Notes under the pieces: generated by a model | What the model was told of the DNA's origin: nothing | What the model saw: the letters and a program-made list of their open reading frames with translations, nothing else | Database searches by the model: none | Origin: Opitutaceae bacterium | Lineage (GTDB): Bacteria; Verrucomicrobiota; Verrucomicrobiia; Opitutales; Opitutaceae | Length of the DNA: 33,631 bases | Assembly: GCA_016715765.1 (NCBI GenBank) | Contig: JADJZJ010000034.1 | Location: 1-33,631 of the forward strand | Reading direction: 5' to 3' | Made by a program: the position numbers and the translations under genes | Part shown: piece by piece, positions 1-9,493 of the stretch | Layout of the letters: every line of letters starts with the position of its first letter | Numbering within the stretch: the stretch's first letter is position 1

Positions 1-1
1 G

Positions 2-2935
2 ATTGGTCAGCGTGCGGTTGATCTCGCTGGTGTCGGGGGCGCGGATCGAGCCGCCGACCCGGAGCGGGAGGTTGCAGGCGAAATAGCCGAGCTCGTCGGG
101 CTCCGCCTCCAGGACGCCAAGATACTTGAACAGGTGCGCCGCATGGCCGCGGGCGCGGAGCTTGAACTCCATGGTCAGCGGTCCGTCGAGCAGCGAGGCG
201 CCCGGCGGCACGGTGGCCTGACCGCCACCGGAGAGGCGCAACTCGGGCGAAATCAGGGCGAAATCCTTCAGCACGGTCGTCAGCGAATCATCCCGCGCGA
301 CCGTCACGCTGAGCTGATCGTAGGGAATCGACGCGAGGGCCTTCGACAGCTCGGACACGGCCTGGGCCTTGTTCGCGATGTCGGCGTATTCCTTCTTGCC
401 GGTGACCGAGCCCAGCAGGTTGCCCACGGCGGCGACACCCGCGGCGATCCGGCTGGTTGACTCGGCCCGGCTGGCCACGCTGACGGGCAGCCCGTGAAAG
501 AGGCCGCCCTTGCTGGTGAGCTGGAAGTCCCCCTTGGTGGCCTCCGCGAGTTCCTCCAGGTTCGCCGCCCGGCCGGTGAGCTGGCTGACAACATCGAAAT
601 TGCCGTCGACGGTGGCGGCCTGGTCGGGATTCAGCGCGAGCAGGAGCGGCTTGGGGTTGAAGCTTTTGACGTCGAGATCGCCGGCGAACGTGTAGGGCCG
701 GTCGGACTTGGGCTCGAACCGGAGTCCGCCCGAGACCGCGGCCGCGCCCTCCTCCCCCAGCCCGGCGCGCAGGCCGGAAAATTGCAGCGCCCCCCGCTCC
801 AGGCGCAGCGTGCCCTGCACGTCGCTGACTTCAAAGAGGTCGTTGTAGTGCAGTTTTTTCAGGGCCAGGGACAACTGGCCGCTGAGGCCGGACCAAAATG
901 GCCGGGACTCCACCGGTCCGGGCGCGGAGGTTCCCGGGGCCGGGACCGGCGCCCCCGCCAATGCCGCCAGCACCTGCACATCCTCCAGGAAAATCTCCCG
1001 GCTTGTCACCCGGGCCTCGGTGTTGACGCCCTCGGGCAGAACCTGCAACGAGCCCGTCAGCGCGAGGTCGGAACGCCGTGACCGGGCCTGATTTTCGAAC
1101 ACGAGCGGCAGATTGAACACGGTCTGGCCGTCCGGGGCGGTATCCGCCCTGAGTTCGGCCGTGATCGTGGGCAGGACCACCTTGCGGTCGGTCGCCACGA
1201 GGTCCTCAAAGCGGAGACGGGCCTGCACCTCCTGACGCGGCCCCAGGCTGGCGGTGAATTCACCCTGACACTGTCCCCGTTCAAGACCGACCGAGCCCTG
1301 GACTACCGGCTGTTGCATCAGTCCGGGCAAAAATGCCGTCCAGCGGCCGGTGGCCTTGACGATCTGATCCTTCCCCGCGAGCCGGCCGGCCCGGCCGGAG
1401 GCGGTCAGCCAGGGCGCGGCACCGCTGCCGGCCTTCAGGGAGGTGAGGTCCATTTGCCAGCCGTGGGGCGAATATTCCGCGGCGGCATCCACTTCGAGGT
1501 CGATGTTGGCCAGCAGCGGGCTGCCGGATTCGGCCAGCGCGAGCCCGTTGATGCGCAGGGGGGTTCGCGCCCGCAGCACAAGCCCGCCCCCGGCCGCACC
1601 GGCGGTGAATTCACCGCGCACCATTCCGCCGGTCAGGTCGTAGGGCTGCACAAAGGGCGCCAGCCAGCGCACCGGCACGCCCTGCAGGTTGATCACCAGC
1701 AGATCCGCCGCGGGATTCGCGACCTTCAGTTCGCCGGTGCGATGATTGAACTCGAACGGCTGCTGCGATTGCACCGTGAGCACGGGATCGGGACGGGTCA
1801 CGTTGAGGGTGAGGCGGTCCACCCGCACGGCCCCGCCGTGCAGCGTCAGGTCGAATTCGCTGAAAAGCCCGATCACGCCGATGGCATCCAGCTCGGGCTG
1901 GAAGATGGCGAGCCGGCTGGCGGAGGATTGCAGGCGGCCGGCGGCGTGGACGACGGCGAAGCCCGTGTCGGTCTCGAACATGCCCGCCCCCACCGCCTCG
2001 AAGGCCGGCAGGGACCGGCCGAGGGCGAACGGGGCCAGATCCGTGTCGCGCAGATCCAGTTTCCACACGCCGCCGAACCGGGCGCTGTCGATGGGATAGT
2101 TCGCCTGGAGATCCACGAGGCGCTTGCCGAGGGATTGCACGTTGAGCGTGTAGTTCTCACCGCCGCTCACGCGGGCCGCGACGATCTCGGCGGTGAGCTG
2201 CACCTCCTGCTTCAGGGCGGGTCCGGCGGCGAGGGCGTCAAACCTGGCCGCGAGCCGCGTGAACGTGCGGGGCGTGTCCATGGCGGCCTCCATGTTGCCG
2301 TGAACCTCGAGCGCGTTGACGGGCGTATCCGCGCCGGCGAGCGTGATCCGCGACGAAAAAACAAAGCGGCCCTCGCGGCCCGCCGCGAGTCCGCCGCCGG
2401 TGAGCGTGACGTGGGCCCGGGTGGCCGCCTGGCCGGGCGGCCCGGGCAGAATCAGGTCGCCGTCCAGTTCCACGCCATCAACGGCCAGATCCACCGGCAG
2501 CTTGAGCTGGGAAAAGATGCCGTTGAACACCAGCGCGACCGCAGTGGCCGCGGCTTCCGGGGCGGTGGGACCGGGTGCGGCGGATTCGCGGCCCGGGGCG
2601 ACATACTGGGTCAAGTCGAGGGTCCAACCCTTCGCCGTGAAGTGCCGGACCGTCACCCGGTCATGGCGGACGGCATCGAGGACGGCCAGATCGGCCACGG
2701 CGGCCGGCAGCGTGAGCACGGCGCCCGACTGGCGGGCGTGCACCGTTTCCACCTTCACCTGCTGCAGGCCGGCGGCGAGGCGGCCGAGCGAGACCGTGGT
2801 GCCGGGCTGGTCAGCCAGGACCCGCCGGGCCGCCCAGGTCTGAAAGGCCGGCAGGAAGGCCAGGCCCGCGACCAGCAGAAGCAGGGTCGCGAGGCTGGCG
2901 GTGGCAATCAGGACGAAGCGGAGAATCCTTTTCAT
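2..2935 (-). CDS. AsmA-family protein, C-terminus beyond window
   Basis: An uninterrupted frame of about 978 codons starts at ATG 2935 and runs off the left edge, so the C-terminus is not seen. The protein opens with a short basic stretch (MKRILRF) and one hydrophobic segment at about residues 7-30, then a long soluble region rich in alternating hydrophobic/polar beta-strand patterns with no catalytic motif. This is the architecture of AsmA/DUF748/TamB-like inner-membrane-anchored periplasmic proteins, which are linked to outer-membrane biogenesis and lipid transport between membranes. I read the whole frame and found no stop or shift. It lies 79 bp downstream of the TolC-like gene on the same strand, so it could be the last gene of the efflux operon or have its own promoter. 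Family assignment rests on architecture, not on a specific motif. Confidence 0.8.
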   Translation of the reverse strand, partial: MKRILRFVLIATASLATLLLLVAGLAFLPAFQTWAARRVLADQPGTTVSLGRLAAGLQQVKVETVHARQSGAVLTLPAAVADLAVLDAVRHDRVTVRHFTAKGWTLDLTQYVAPGRESAAPGPTAPEAAATAVALVFNGIFSQLKLPVDLAVDGVELDGDLILPGPPGQAATRAHVTLTGGGLAAGREGRFVFSSRITLAGADTPVNALEVHGNMEAAMDTPRTFTRLAARFDALAAGPALKQEVQLTAEIVAARVSGGENYTLNVQSLGKRLVDLQANYPIDSARFGGVWKLDLRDTDLAPFALGRSLPAFEAVGAGMFETDTGFAVVHAAGRLQSSASRLAIFQPELDAIGVIGLFSEFDLTLHGGAVRVDRLTLNVTRPDPVLTVQSQQPFEFNHRTGELKVANPAADLLVINLQGVPVRWLAPFVQPYDLTGGMVRGEFTAGAAGGGLVLRARTPLRINGLALAESGSPLLANIDLEVDAAAEYSPHGWQMDLTSLKAGSGAAPWLTASGRAGRLAGKDQIVKATGRWTAFLPGLMQQPVVQGSVGLERGQCQGEFTASLGPRQEVQARLRFEDLVATDRKVVLPTITAELRADTAPDGQTVFNLPLVFENQARSRRSDLALTGSLQVLPEGVNTEARVTSREIFLEDVQVLAALAGAPVPAPGTSAPGPVESRPFWSGLSGQLSLALKKLHYNDLFEVSDVQGTLRLERGALQFSGLRAGLGEEGAAAVSGGLRFEPKSDRPYTFAGDLDVKSFNPKPLLLALNPDQAATVDGNFDVVSQLTGRAANLEELAEATKGDFQLTSKGGLFHGLPVSVASRAESTSRIAAGVAAVGNLLGSVTGKKEYADIANKAQAVSELSKALASIPYDQLSVTVARDDSLTTVLKDFALISPELRLSGGGQATVPPGASLLDGPLTMEFKLRARGHAAHLFKYLGVLEAEPDELGYFACNLPLRVGGSIRAPDTSEINRTLTN

Positions 2936-3014
2936 GCGCGCAGGGCAATGACACGACGGGACGGCGGGTGTTGCAGTCGGAATGGATTACCCGGCCGGTG
3001 CGACTCCGGCCGCG

Positions 3015-4376
3015 TCAGAGCAGCGGATCGGCTTCGCCCAGGGCCTTGCGCATCGCGGCGAGCGCGACGTTGTAATTGAAACCGGCCACGAGCTGGTTGA
3101 GGCGCGCGTCGGTCAGGGCGACCTGGCTGGTCAGCACATCCAGCTGGGTGGCCGTGCCCGCGCCGTAGCGGACGTTGGCCAGGCGCAGGGCCTCGTTGGC
3201 CTGTTCGACGACCTTGCCGGAAGCCTCGACCAATTCCCAGGCCTCGGTGAGGGCGGAATGGGCCCGGCGGACCTCGATGTCGATGGCCAGACTGGCTTCC
3301 TCGACGGCCAGCTTGGTCTGCAGCAGCCGCGACTTGGCCTGGACGACCCGGCCGGCGGTGGCGCGTCCGTCAAAAATATCCCACTGCGCCTGCAGGCCGG
3401 CGGTCCAGCCGTCGCGGCGGTCGTTCCAGCCGCTGGACGGTCCGCCGCGCACCCAGTCATAGCGACCGAAAGCCGCGACCTGCGGCCGGGCGCCGGCGCG
3501 GGAAACAACCACCTGTTGCTCGCCGGCGGATTCCAGCTTGCCGAGGCGCTGCAGTTCGGGCCGCTGGGAGCGGGCCAGCGCCATGGCAGAGATCAGTTCG
3601 TACTCCGGCTTGGCCGTGGCCTCGAGTGAGCCGACGAATTCGGGCACCTTGTTGGCATTGCTGCCGCTTGAGTTGGTGAAACCCAGGACCTGGCGCAGTT
3701 CCATGATGGCGACGCGGAGGGCGTTGCGCGCGGTGATCAGGGCGGGCCGGCCGTTGGCCAGCGCGACCTCGGCCCGGAGCACCTCGAAGTTCGAGGTGGC
3801 GCCGGCTTCGAAGCGGTTGCGGGCGTCCTTCATCTGCTCCTCGAGCAGTTTGACGTTCTCTTCCTGCACGCTGATGCGCTGCTGGGCGAGGAGGACGGAG
3901 TAAAACCGGGTCCGCACCAGCAACAGCTGCTCGTTGATCACGGCCTGCAGTTCGAGGGCGGCCGCGTCCCGGATCAGGCTGGAACCCCGGACGGAGGCCT
4001 GGACGCCGCCGCCCGCGTAGACCACCTGCGTGGCCTGCACGCCCACGCCCCAATCGCGGTTCTGGGCGGGCATGGCGGAGGAGACCTCCTTGTCGTTGCC
4101 CGAGAAGTCGCCGCTCGCGCTGACCTTCGGGATCTGCGCCGAGCGCACCTCGAGGATCACGCCCTCCTGTTCCCGGATGCGTTCCTGCGCCTGCCGGATG
4201 GCGTAGTTGTTATCCAGGGCGAAGGACAGGGCGTAGGCGAGGTTCAGCTCATCCGGCACCTCGTAGTTGGGATCCGGCTGGCCGTCCCGCTGGAAGGGCG
4301 GCGTGTCGGCGGCCAGCGAAACGCTGGCACCCGAGAGCAGCAAGGCGGCGAGCAGGGCATAACTACAGGTTTTCAT
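3015..4376 (-). CDS. TolC/OprM-like outer-membrane efflux channel
   Basis: This is the outer-membrane exit duct of the tripartite efflux system encoded with the RND pump upstream. The 453-residue protein has a signal peptide (MKTCSYALLAALLLSG, cleavage probably near SLA-AD) and then two repeats of long amphipathic helices, as in the TolC fold; heptad-rich segments fall near residues 30-230 and 240-450. Features such as NRFEAGATSNFEVLRAEV and VRYGAGTATQLDVLTSQV are the two copies of the family's repeat signature. An alternative start at 4397 overlaps the pump's stop codon (ATGA) and adds seven residues. I prefer 4376 because the signal peptide then starts with Met-Lys. There is no lipobox cysteine, so it is TolC-like rather than a lipoprotein such as OprM. 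Confidence 0.92.
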   Translation of the reverse strand: MKTCSYALLAALLLSGASVSLAADTPPFQRDGQPDPNYEVPDELNLAYALSFALDNNYAIRQAQERIREQEGVILEVRSAQIPKVSASGDFSGNDKEVSSAMPAQNRDWGVGVQATQVVYAGGGVQASVRGSSLIRDAAALELQAVINEQLLLVRTRFYSVLLAQQRISVQEENVKLLEEQMKDARNRFEAGATSNFEVLRAEVALANGRPALITARNALRVAIMELRQVLGFTNSSGSNANKVPEFVGSLEATAKPEYELISAMALARSQRPELQRLGKLESAGEQQVVVSRAGARPQVAAFGRYDWVRGGPSSGWNDRRDGWTAGLQAQWDIFDGRATAGRVVQAKSRLLQTKLAVEEASLAIDIEVRRAHSALTEAWELVEASGKVVEQANEALRLANVRYGAGTATQLDVLTSQVALTDARLNQLVAGFNYNVALAAMRKALGEADPLL

Positions 4377-4393
4377 GGGAAATTGGGAAATGA

Positions 4394-7300
4394 TCATTTG
4401 GCCACGGGAACCGGAACCGACCCGGGTTCGGCAGCCTCCTGCCGGTCCTCAGCCTGGCGTTCCTTGGCAATCAGCATGTACAGGGAAGGCACCACGAAAA
4501 GCGCAAAGGCGGTGCCGATGGTCATGCCGCCGACCAGGACCAAACCGATGGAATTGCGGGCGGCGGCGCCGGCGCCGGTGACCAGGGTCAGCGGGAAGTG
4601 GCCGGCCACCGTGGCGGCCGTGGTCATCAGAATCGGCCGCAGCCGGGTCAGGGCCGCATCGTGCACCGCATCGTATTTGGTGGCGCCCGCCAGCTGGCGC
4701 TGGTTGGCGAATTCCACGATCAGGATGCCGTTCTTGGCGATCAGGCCGACCAGGGTGACCAGGCCCACCTGCGAATAGATGTTGAACGTGGTCGTCCAGC
4801 CGTCGGTGAAGAACGGCAGGTTCGGATTGGGCATCTTCAGGAACATGAAGATGGACGCGCCGAAGATGGCCAGCGGCACGGAGCCGAGCAGAATGACCAT
4901 GGGATCGCGGAAGCTGTTGAACTGCGCCGCGAGCACCAGGAAGATGAGAATCGTGGCGAGGCCCATCGTGGTCCAGAACTTGGCGCTGCCGCCCTCGATG
5001 CGGAGCTGGCGGGATTCACCGGTGTAATCGATGACGTACCCCTTGGGCAGGATCTTGGCCGCCTCGTCCTCGAGGAGATGGAGCGCCTGGTCGAGCGGCA
5101 GGCCCGCCACGCCGGAGATCTTGACCGCGTTGAGCTGCTGGAAGCGGTTCAGCGAGCGCGGCACCACCTTGGTCTCAATGGTGGCGAACGTGCTCAGGGG
5201 CACCAACTGGCCGCCCGGGCCGGTCACGTAGATGTCGGCGAGCTGGTCCGGGTTGAGCCGGTCCACGCGCTTGATCTGCGGGATGACCTTGTAGCTGCGG
5301 CCCGCGATGCTGAAGCGGTTGACGAAGTTGCCGCCGATGGCGGACGCGACGTCCGCGCCGACCTGCTGGAGGTTGAGGCCCATGTTGGCGACCTTGTCGC
5401 GGTCGATGATGAGCTCGGCCTCGGGCTGGTCGATCTTCACGTCGATGATGGGCGGGAAATAGAACTTCCCGCTCTTCATGGCCGCCTCCTGGATCTGGTG
5501 GGCGAATTTCAGGATCTGTTCCGTGTCGGCGGTGGAGGCGATGATGAACTCGACCGGGAAATTGCCACCGCCGGGCAGCGCGGGCGGCGTGACGGGGAAC
5601 ATCTGGATGCCGGGGAGCGCATGCAGCTTCCCCTGGGCCTCGGGCATGATCTCGAACACGGTGCGCTCGCGCTGGTCCCACGGCTTGAGCACCAGGCCGC
5701 CGAAGCCGGAGTTCGCAAAGGTGATCTGGAACATGAAGTCCTGCTCCGGAATCGACTGGAGGGCCCGGTAGGCCGCATCGGTGAACTTCGCCGTCTGGTC
5801 GAGGGTGGAATTGGCGGAGGCATCGACGATGCCGAAGATGATGCCCTGGTCCTCCGCCGGGGCGAGTTCGCCCGAAGACTGGGTGATCATGGCGTAGCCC
5901 AGCAGGCCGAGGGTGATCCAGACCGCGTAGACGTAGCGGCGGTTGGCCAGGGCCACGTCGAGCAGGCGGCCGTAGAAGTTTTTGAAGTTCTCAAAGTGCC
6001 GGTTGATCATGCCGGCGAAACCGTGGTCCTCGTCCGTGGCCTTCAGCAGGCGGGACGCCATCATGGGCGAGAGCGTAAGGGCCACGAGGCCCGAGATGGT
6101 GACGGCGCCGGCGAGCGTGAACGCAAATTCGCGGAACAGGGAGCCGGTGAGGCCGCCCTGCAGACCGATGGGCGCGTACACGGCGGCGAGCGTGATCGTC
6201 ATGGCGATGATCGGACCCACGAGTTCGCGGGCGCCGAGGATGGCGGCATCCATGGGCGACTCGCCCTTGCGCAGGTGCCGTTCGACGTTTTCGACCACGA
6301 CGATGGCATCGTCCACGACCAGACCCACCGAGAGCACGATGGCGAGCAGCGTGAGCAGGTTGATCGTGAAGCCGAACAGCTGCATGAGGAAGATCGCGCC
6401 GATGAGCGAAAGCGGAATGGCGATCACCGGCACGAGCACGGAGCGGAAGGTGCCGAGGAAGAGGAAGATGATGATGACGACGATGATCAGGGTATCGACC
6501 AGCGTGTGGACCACCTCATTGATGGCGTTGTTGATGTAGTTCGTGGCGTCGTAGGCGATGCGGGCCTGCATGCCGCTCGGGAGTTCCTTCTGGATCAGCT
6601 CCATTTCGGCGCGCGCGGCCTTGATGACGTCGATCGAGTTGGCGTTGGGCAGCGCCCAGATGCCCATGAACACGGCGGTCTGGCCGGAGAAGCGCACCTC
6701 GGCGCTGTAGTCCTCGGCCCCGAGCACCACGTCCGCGATGTCGCCCAGGCGGACGATGCTGCCGTTCTCCTGGCGGATGACGAGCTGCTTGAACTCCTCC
6801 ACGGAGCGCAGGTCGGTGTTGGCGGTCAGGTTGACCTGGACCATCGCGCCCTTGGTGCTGCCGACGGCGGCGAGATAGTTGTTGGCGGCGAGCGCGGCGC
6901 GCACCTGCACGGGACTGACGTTCAGGGCGGCCATGCGCTCGGGCTTGAGCCAGGCGCGCATCGCGAAGGTGCGCGCACCGAGGATGTCGGCGCGCTGCAC
7001 GCCGGTGACGGCCGAAAGCCGGGGCTGCACCGCGCGCACGAGGTAGTCGGTGATCTCGTTCTGCTCGAGCACATCGGAGGTGAAGCTGAGGTAGGCGGAG
7101 GCGAACTGGCTGTCCGCCGACTCGATGTTGATGACCGGCACCTCGGCCTCGGGCGGCAGGTCGCCGCGGACCTGGTCCACCTTCGAGCCGATCTCGGCGA
7201 GCGCCTTGGTGGCGTCGTAGTTGAGCTTCAGGCGGGCCGTGATGGTCGAGATGCTCTGCGAGCTCTGCGACTCGATGTAGTCGATGCCGTCGGCCGCGGC

Positions 7301-7513
7301 GATGGCGCGCTCGAGCGGCGTGGTGATGAAGCCGCGGACGAGCTCGGCGCTGGCGCCGACGTAGACCGTGGTGACGGTGACGGAGGCGTTTTCGCTGCGG
7401 GGATACTGCCGGACGTTGAGGGTGCGGATGGCCTGGAAACCCGCGAGGATGATCACGAGGTTGACCACGATCGCCAGCACCGGGCGGCGGATGAATAGGT
7501 CGGTAAATTTCAT
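4394..7513 (-). CDS. RND multidrug efflux pump, inner-membrane subunit (AcrB/MexB family)
   Basis: This proton-driven inner-membrane transporter of the hydrophobe/amphiphile efflux class expels drugs or other amphiphiles through the TolC-like channel. At 1039 residues it has the full family length. It starts with the usual cytoplasmic tag and TM1 (FTDLFIRRPVLAIVVN). The proton-relay aspartates are D401-D402 in VGLVVDDAIVVVENV (TM4), and the partner lysine K927 lies in GLIAKNGILIVEFANQ (TM10). Two large periplasmic loops (about 40-335 and 555-845) provide the porter and docking domains. It lies between the membrane-fusion gene and the channel gene in the standard order, and its stop overlaps an in-frame ATG of the channel. 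Substrate cannot be told from sequence. Confidence 0.96.
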   Translation of the reverse strand: MKFTDLFIRRPVLAIVVNLVIILAGFQAIRTLNVRQYPRSENASVTVTTVYVGASAELVRGFITTPLERAIAAADGIDYIESQSSQSISTITARLKLNYDATKALAEIGSKVDQVRGDLPPEAEVPVINIESADSQFASAYLSFTSDVLEQNEITDYLVRAVQPRLSAVTGVQRADILGARTFAMRAWLKPERMAALNVSPVQVRAALAANNYLAAVGSTKGAMVQVNLTANTDLRSVEEFKQLVIRQENGSIVRLGDIADVVLGAEDYSAEVRFSGQTAVFMGIWALPNANSIDVIKAARAEMELIQKELPSGMQARIAYDATNYINNAINEVVHTLVDTLIIVVIIIFLFLGTFRSVLVPVIAIPLSLIGAIFLMQLFGFTINLLTLLAIVLSVGLVVDDAIVVVENVERHLRKGESPMDAAILGARELVGPIIAMTITLAAVYAPIGLQGGLTGSLFREFAFTLAGAVTISGLVALTLSPMMASRLLKATDEDHGFAGMINRHFENFKNFYGRLLDVALANRRYVYAVWITLGLLGYAMITQSSGELAPAEDQGIIFGIVDASANSTLDQTAKFTDAAYRALQSIPEQDFMFQITFANSGFGGLVLKPWDQRERTVFEIMPEAQGKLHALPGIQMFPVTPPALPGGGNFPVEFIIASTADTEQILKFAHQIQEAAMKSGKFYFPPIIDVKIDQPEAELIIDRDKVANMGLNLQQVGADVASAIGGNFVNRFSIAGRSYKVIPQIKRVDRLNPDQLADIYVTGPGGQLVPLSTFATIETKVVPRSLNRFQQLNAVKISGVAGLPLDQALHLLEDEAAKILPKGYVIDYTGESRQLRIEGGSAKFWTTMGLATILIFLVLAAQFNSFRDPMVILLGSVPLAIFGASIFMFLKMPNPNLPFFTDGWTTTFNIYSQVGLVTLVGLIAKNGILIVEFANQRQLAGATKYDAVHDAALTRLRPILMTTAATVAGHFPLTLVTGAGAAARNSIGLVLVGGMTIGTAFALFVVPSLYMLIAKERQAEDRQEAAEPGSVPVPVAK

Positions 7514-7589
7514 GGGATGGTGTAGGTCTCCCGCTGGGACGCGACGGCGCGTTCAGCCAAGGAGGCGGCCAAAGGTGTGGTTCAGTCGC

Positions 7590-8707
7590 TCAGGAATCGG
7601 TGGGCTTGGGGTCCAGCTTGAAATCCGGCGACAGGGTATTATCGACCGTGACCGCGGTGCCATTGCGCAGCTTGAATACGCCGGTGGTGACGACCGTCTC
7701 ACCGACCTTGAGGCCGGACTTGATGGCGACGTAATCGCCGCGGGCCACGCCCAGGCGGACGAATTGCTGCCGCACCACCTGGCCGCCGCCTTCCTTGGCG
7801 GGTTCGACGACAAAGACCGAATCGCCGTAGGGCGCGTACAGCACCGCGGAGGCCGGGATGGCGAGCACGGTGTCCTTGGACGGCAGCACCACGGCGGCCG
7901 AGGCGAACATGCCCGGGCGGAGGACGAAGGAGGGATTGGCGAGTGTCGCCTGCACGCGGACATTGCGCGTGGAGGCGTCCACCTCGGGATTGATGGCGGT
8001 GATTTTGCCCTCCAGGGCCTGCCCCGGAGCGGCGTCACTGGTCACGCGCACGGTCAGGCCGATCGCCAGCCGGGCCAGTTCCTGCTGCGGGAGGGTGAAG
8101 TTGATGAAGATCGGATCGAGCGTCTGCAGGGAGACGATCCCTCGCCCTCCTTCAACGTCTGCCCCAGGTTGACGAGACGGATGCCGAGCCGGCCGGTAAA
8201 GGGGGCGCGGATCGTTTTCTTCGCGATGGCGGCGCGGACGTTGTCGGCCTGGGCCGCCGCCTGCTTGAACTGGGCATCGGCGGTGTCGACCTCGGACTGC
8301 GAGATGCTGGCCTTGCCGATCAGCTCGCGGGCGCGGTCCAGGTTGATTTTCGCCAGGGCCATGCTCGCCTCGGCCGAGCGCAGCATGGCTTCCTCGATGG
8401 AGGTGTCCTGCTGCAACAGCAGGTCGCCGGCGCTGACGGTCGCGCCCGGTTCAAAATTGATGGCCACCACCTTGCCGGGGGTCTCGGCGGCGACGGTGAC
8501 ACCCTGCACGGCGGTGAGCGAGCCCACGGCCTTGAGGGTGGGTTCCCAATAATCCTGGGTCACCACCGCGGTGGTGACGGGTTCGGCCGGCATGGTGGCA
8601 TCGGCCCCGGACGCGATGAGTGCGGCGATCTGCAGGCCCTTGATACCGCCGAGGGCGCCAATGATCAGCAGGATGCCGGCAATGGTGATGAGGAGTTTCT
8701 TTAGCAT
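7590..8707 (-). pseudogene. RND efflux membrane-fusion protein (AcrA/MexA/MdtA family), frameshifted
   Basis: This is the periplasmic adaptor that bridges pump and channel. The first part (8707 to about 8140) starts at ATG with an N-terminal membrane anchor (LLITIAGILLIIGALGG). It continues with a barrel-sandwich half-motif, the coiled-coil hairpin (EAMLRSAEASMALAKINLDRA) and the second lipoyl half (KKTIRAPFTGRLGIRLVNLG). Near 8137-8145 one base is missing in a GGCGAGGGATC context. After that point the expected sequence (IVSLQTLDPIFINFTLPQQE, then the beta-barrel and membrane-proximal domains) continues in a different frame to the stop at 7590. Restoring one base gives about 372 residues, the normal family length. 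The protein is well conserved on both sides of the break. It is therefore either a sequencing error or a very recent lesion, and if real the efflux system would lack its adaptor. Confidence 0.9.
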
Positions 8708-8745
8708 GGTGTGGAGGTTCTTAACTTGGGTAGAGGGGAAAAGTT

Positions 8746-9336
8746 TCAGTTGGGAACAGCTTGGGGCGTGCCGGCCAGTGTGGCGGCCTGCTGCTGCACC
8801 TTGACCAGCAGCCGGACCAGGGTCTTTCGCTCCGGTTCGGTGAGGGCGCTCATGATGGAGGAGATGATCTTGAAATGGCCGGGCATGTAATCGCGCAGAA
8901 AGGCCTCGGCCTTCGGGGTCAGGTGCACCGACATCATGCGGCGGTCCGCCGGATCCGGCTCACGCTTCACAAAACCGTCGCGTTCCAGGGTGTCGATCAG
9001 ACCCGTCATTGTGGCGCGGGTGACCCCGCAGGCATCCGCGAGGCTGGCCGGCGTGCGCGGACCGCAGTCGCATTGCATGGTTCCGGCCGGGGCCTTCGAT
9101 CTCACCTGATCGCCCCGCCAGAGGAGCATGAGCACGCTGAAACGTCCGGCGGATATGCCATGGGCGGCCATGTTGCGCGCATTGATCCCGTATGCCTCGT
9201 CACTCGCCCGGAGCAGGTGCAGAAACGCTTCCGCCGCCGAAGGGTCAAGGTCGGGAAATTCCCGCGCCGCCTCGAGGAGGCACTCGTAGCGTGGCAGGTC
9301 TTTAAGCAGCAAGAGTGGCATGGAATGGTCCGGCAT
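8746..9336 (-). CDS. MarR-family transcriptional regulator
   Basis: This winged-helix repressor probably controls the efflux operon whose first gene starts 38 bp downstream. Of 196 residues, about 98-135 hold the DNA-binding helix-turn-helix and wing (SLADACGVTRATMTGLIDTL, then the wing with DPADRRMMSVHLT), the most conserved MarR signature. Helices at both ends provide the dimer interface. Three cysteines near the recognition region (C89 and C91 in QCDCG, C103) could sense thiol-reactive compounds, but that is inference. The start at 9336 is chosen because it is the first ATG; Met6 at 9321 is also possible, as neither has a clear ribosome-binding site. A perfect inverted repeat lies just upstream in its own promoter, which suggests autorepression. 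Confidence 0.92.
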   Translation of the reverse strand: MPDHSMPLLLLKDLPRYECLLEAAREFPDLDPSAAEAFLHLLRASDEAYGINARNMAAHGISAGRFSVLMLLWRGDQVRSKAPAGTMQCDCGPRTPASLADACGVTRATMTGLIDTLERDGFVKREPDPADRRMMSVHLTPKAEAFLRDYMPGHFKIISSIMSALTEPERKTLVRLLVKVQQQAATLAGTPQAVPN

Positions 9337-9352
9337 GATAACTGTCAGGAAG

Positions 9353-9383
9353 CTTATAGTTAGGTAGCTAACTAGTATTGCAA
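9353..9383 (-). promoter_or_regulatory. Putative MarR promoter with embedded operator
   Basis: On the minus strand a TTGCAA (9383-9378) and a TATAAG (9358-9353) could serve as -35 and -10 boxes with a long 19-bp spacer. Between them lies a perfect inverted repeat, TAGTTAG-CTAC-CTAACTA (9374-9357), of the size MarR dimers bind. Repressor bound there would cover the core promoter. The site is AT-rich in a GC-rich genome and 21 bp from the MarR start codon. The repeat is seen directly; its role as operator is inference. Confidence 0.55.
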
Positions 9384-9493
9384 GCGCCGGATTGGATTAT
9401 TTTCAAAAAATCGCGGCGGCGCGGGAGCATCCGGCGGGCACACGCCGCAATGCACTGGATATTTCAGTGCGTTCAGAATGACAAACGCCGGGC

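Noticed and set aside
1313..3079. Plus-strand open frame of 588 codons opposite the AsmA-like gene
   Set aside because: The minus frame gives a coherent membrane-anchored protein of 978 codons without stops; the plus frame is Arg/Gly-rich and has no recognisable domain.
4598..7498. Long plus-strand open frame (966 codons) opposite the RND pump gene
   Set aside because: It is rich in Arg/Gly/His/Asp with no fold-like pattern and lies exactly antisense to a fully conserved pump gene. Such frames are expected from GC-rich codon bias.
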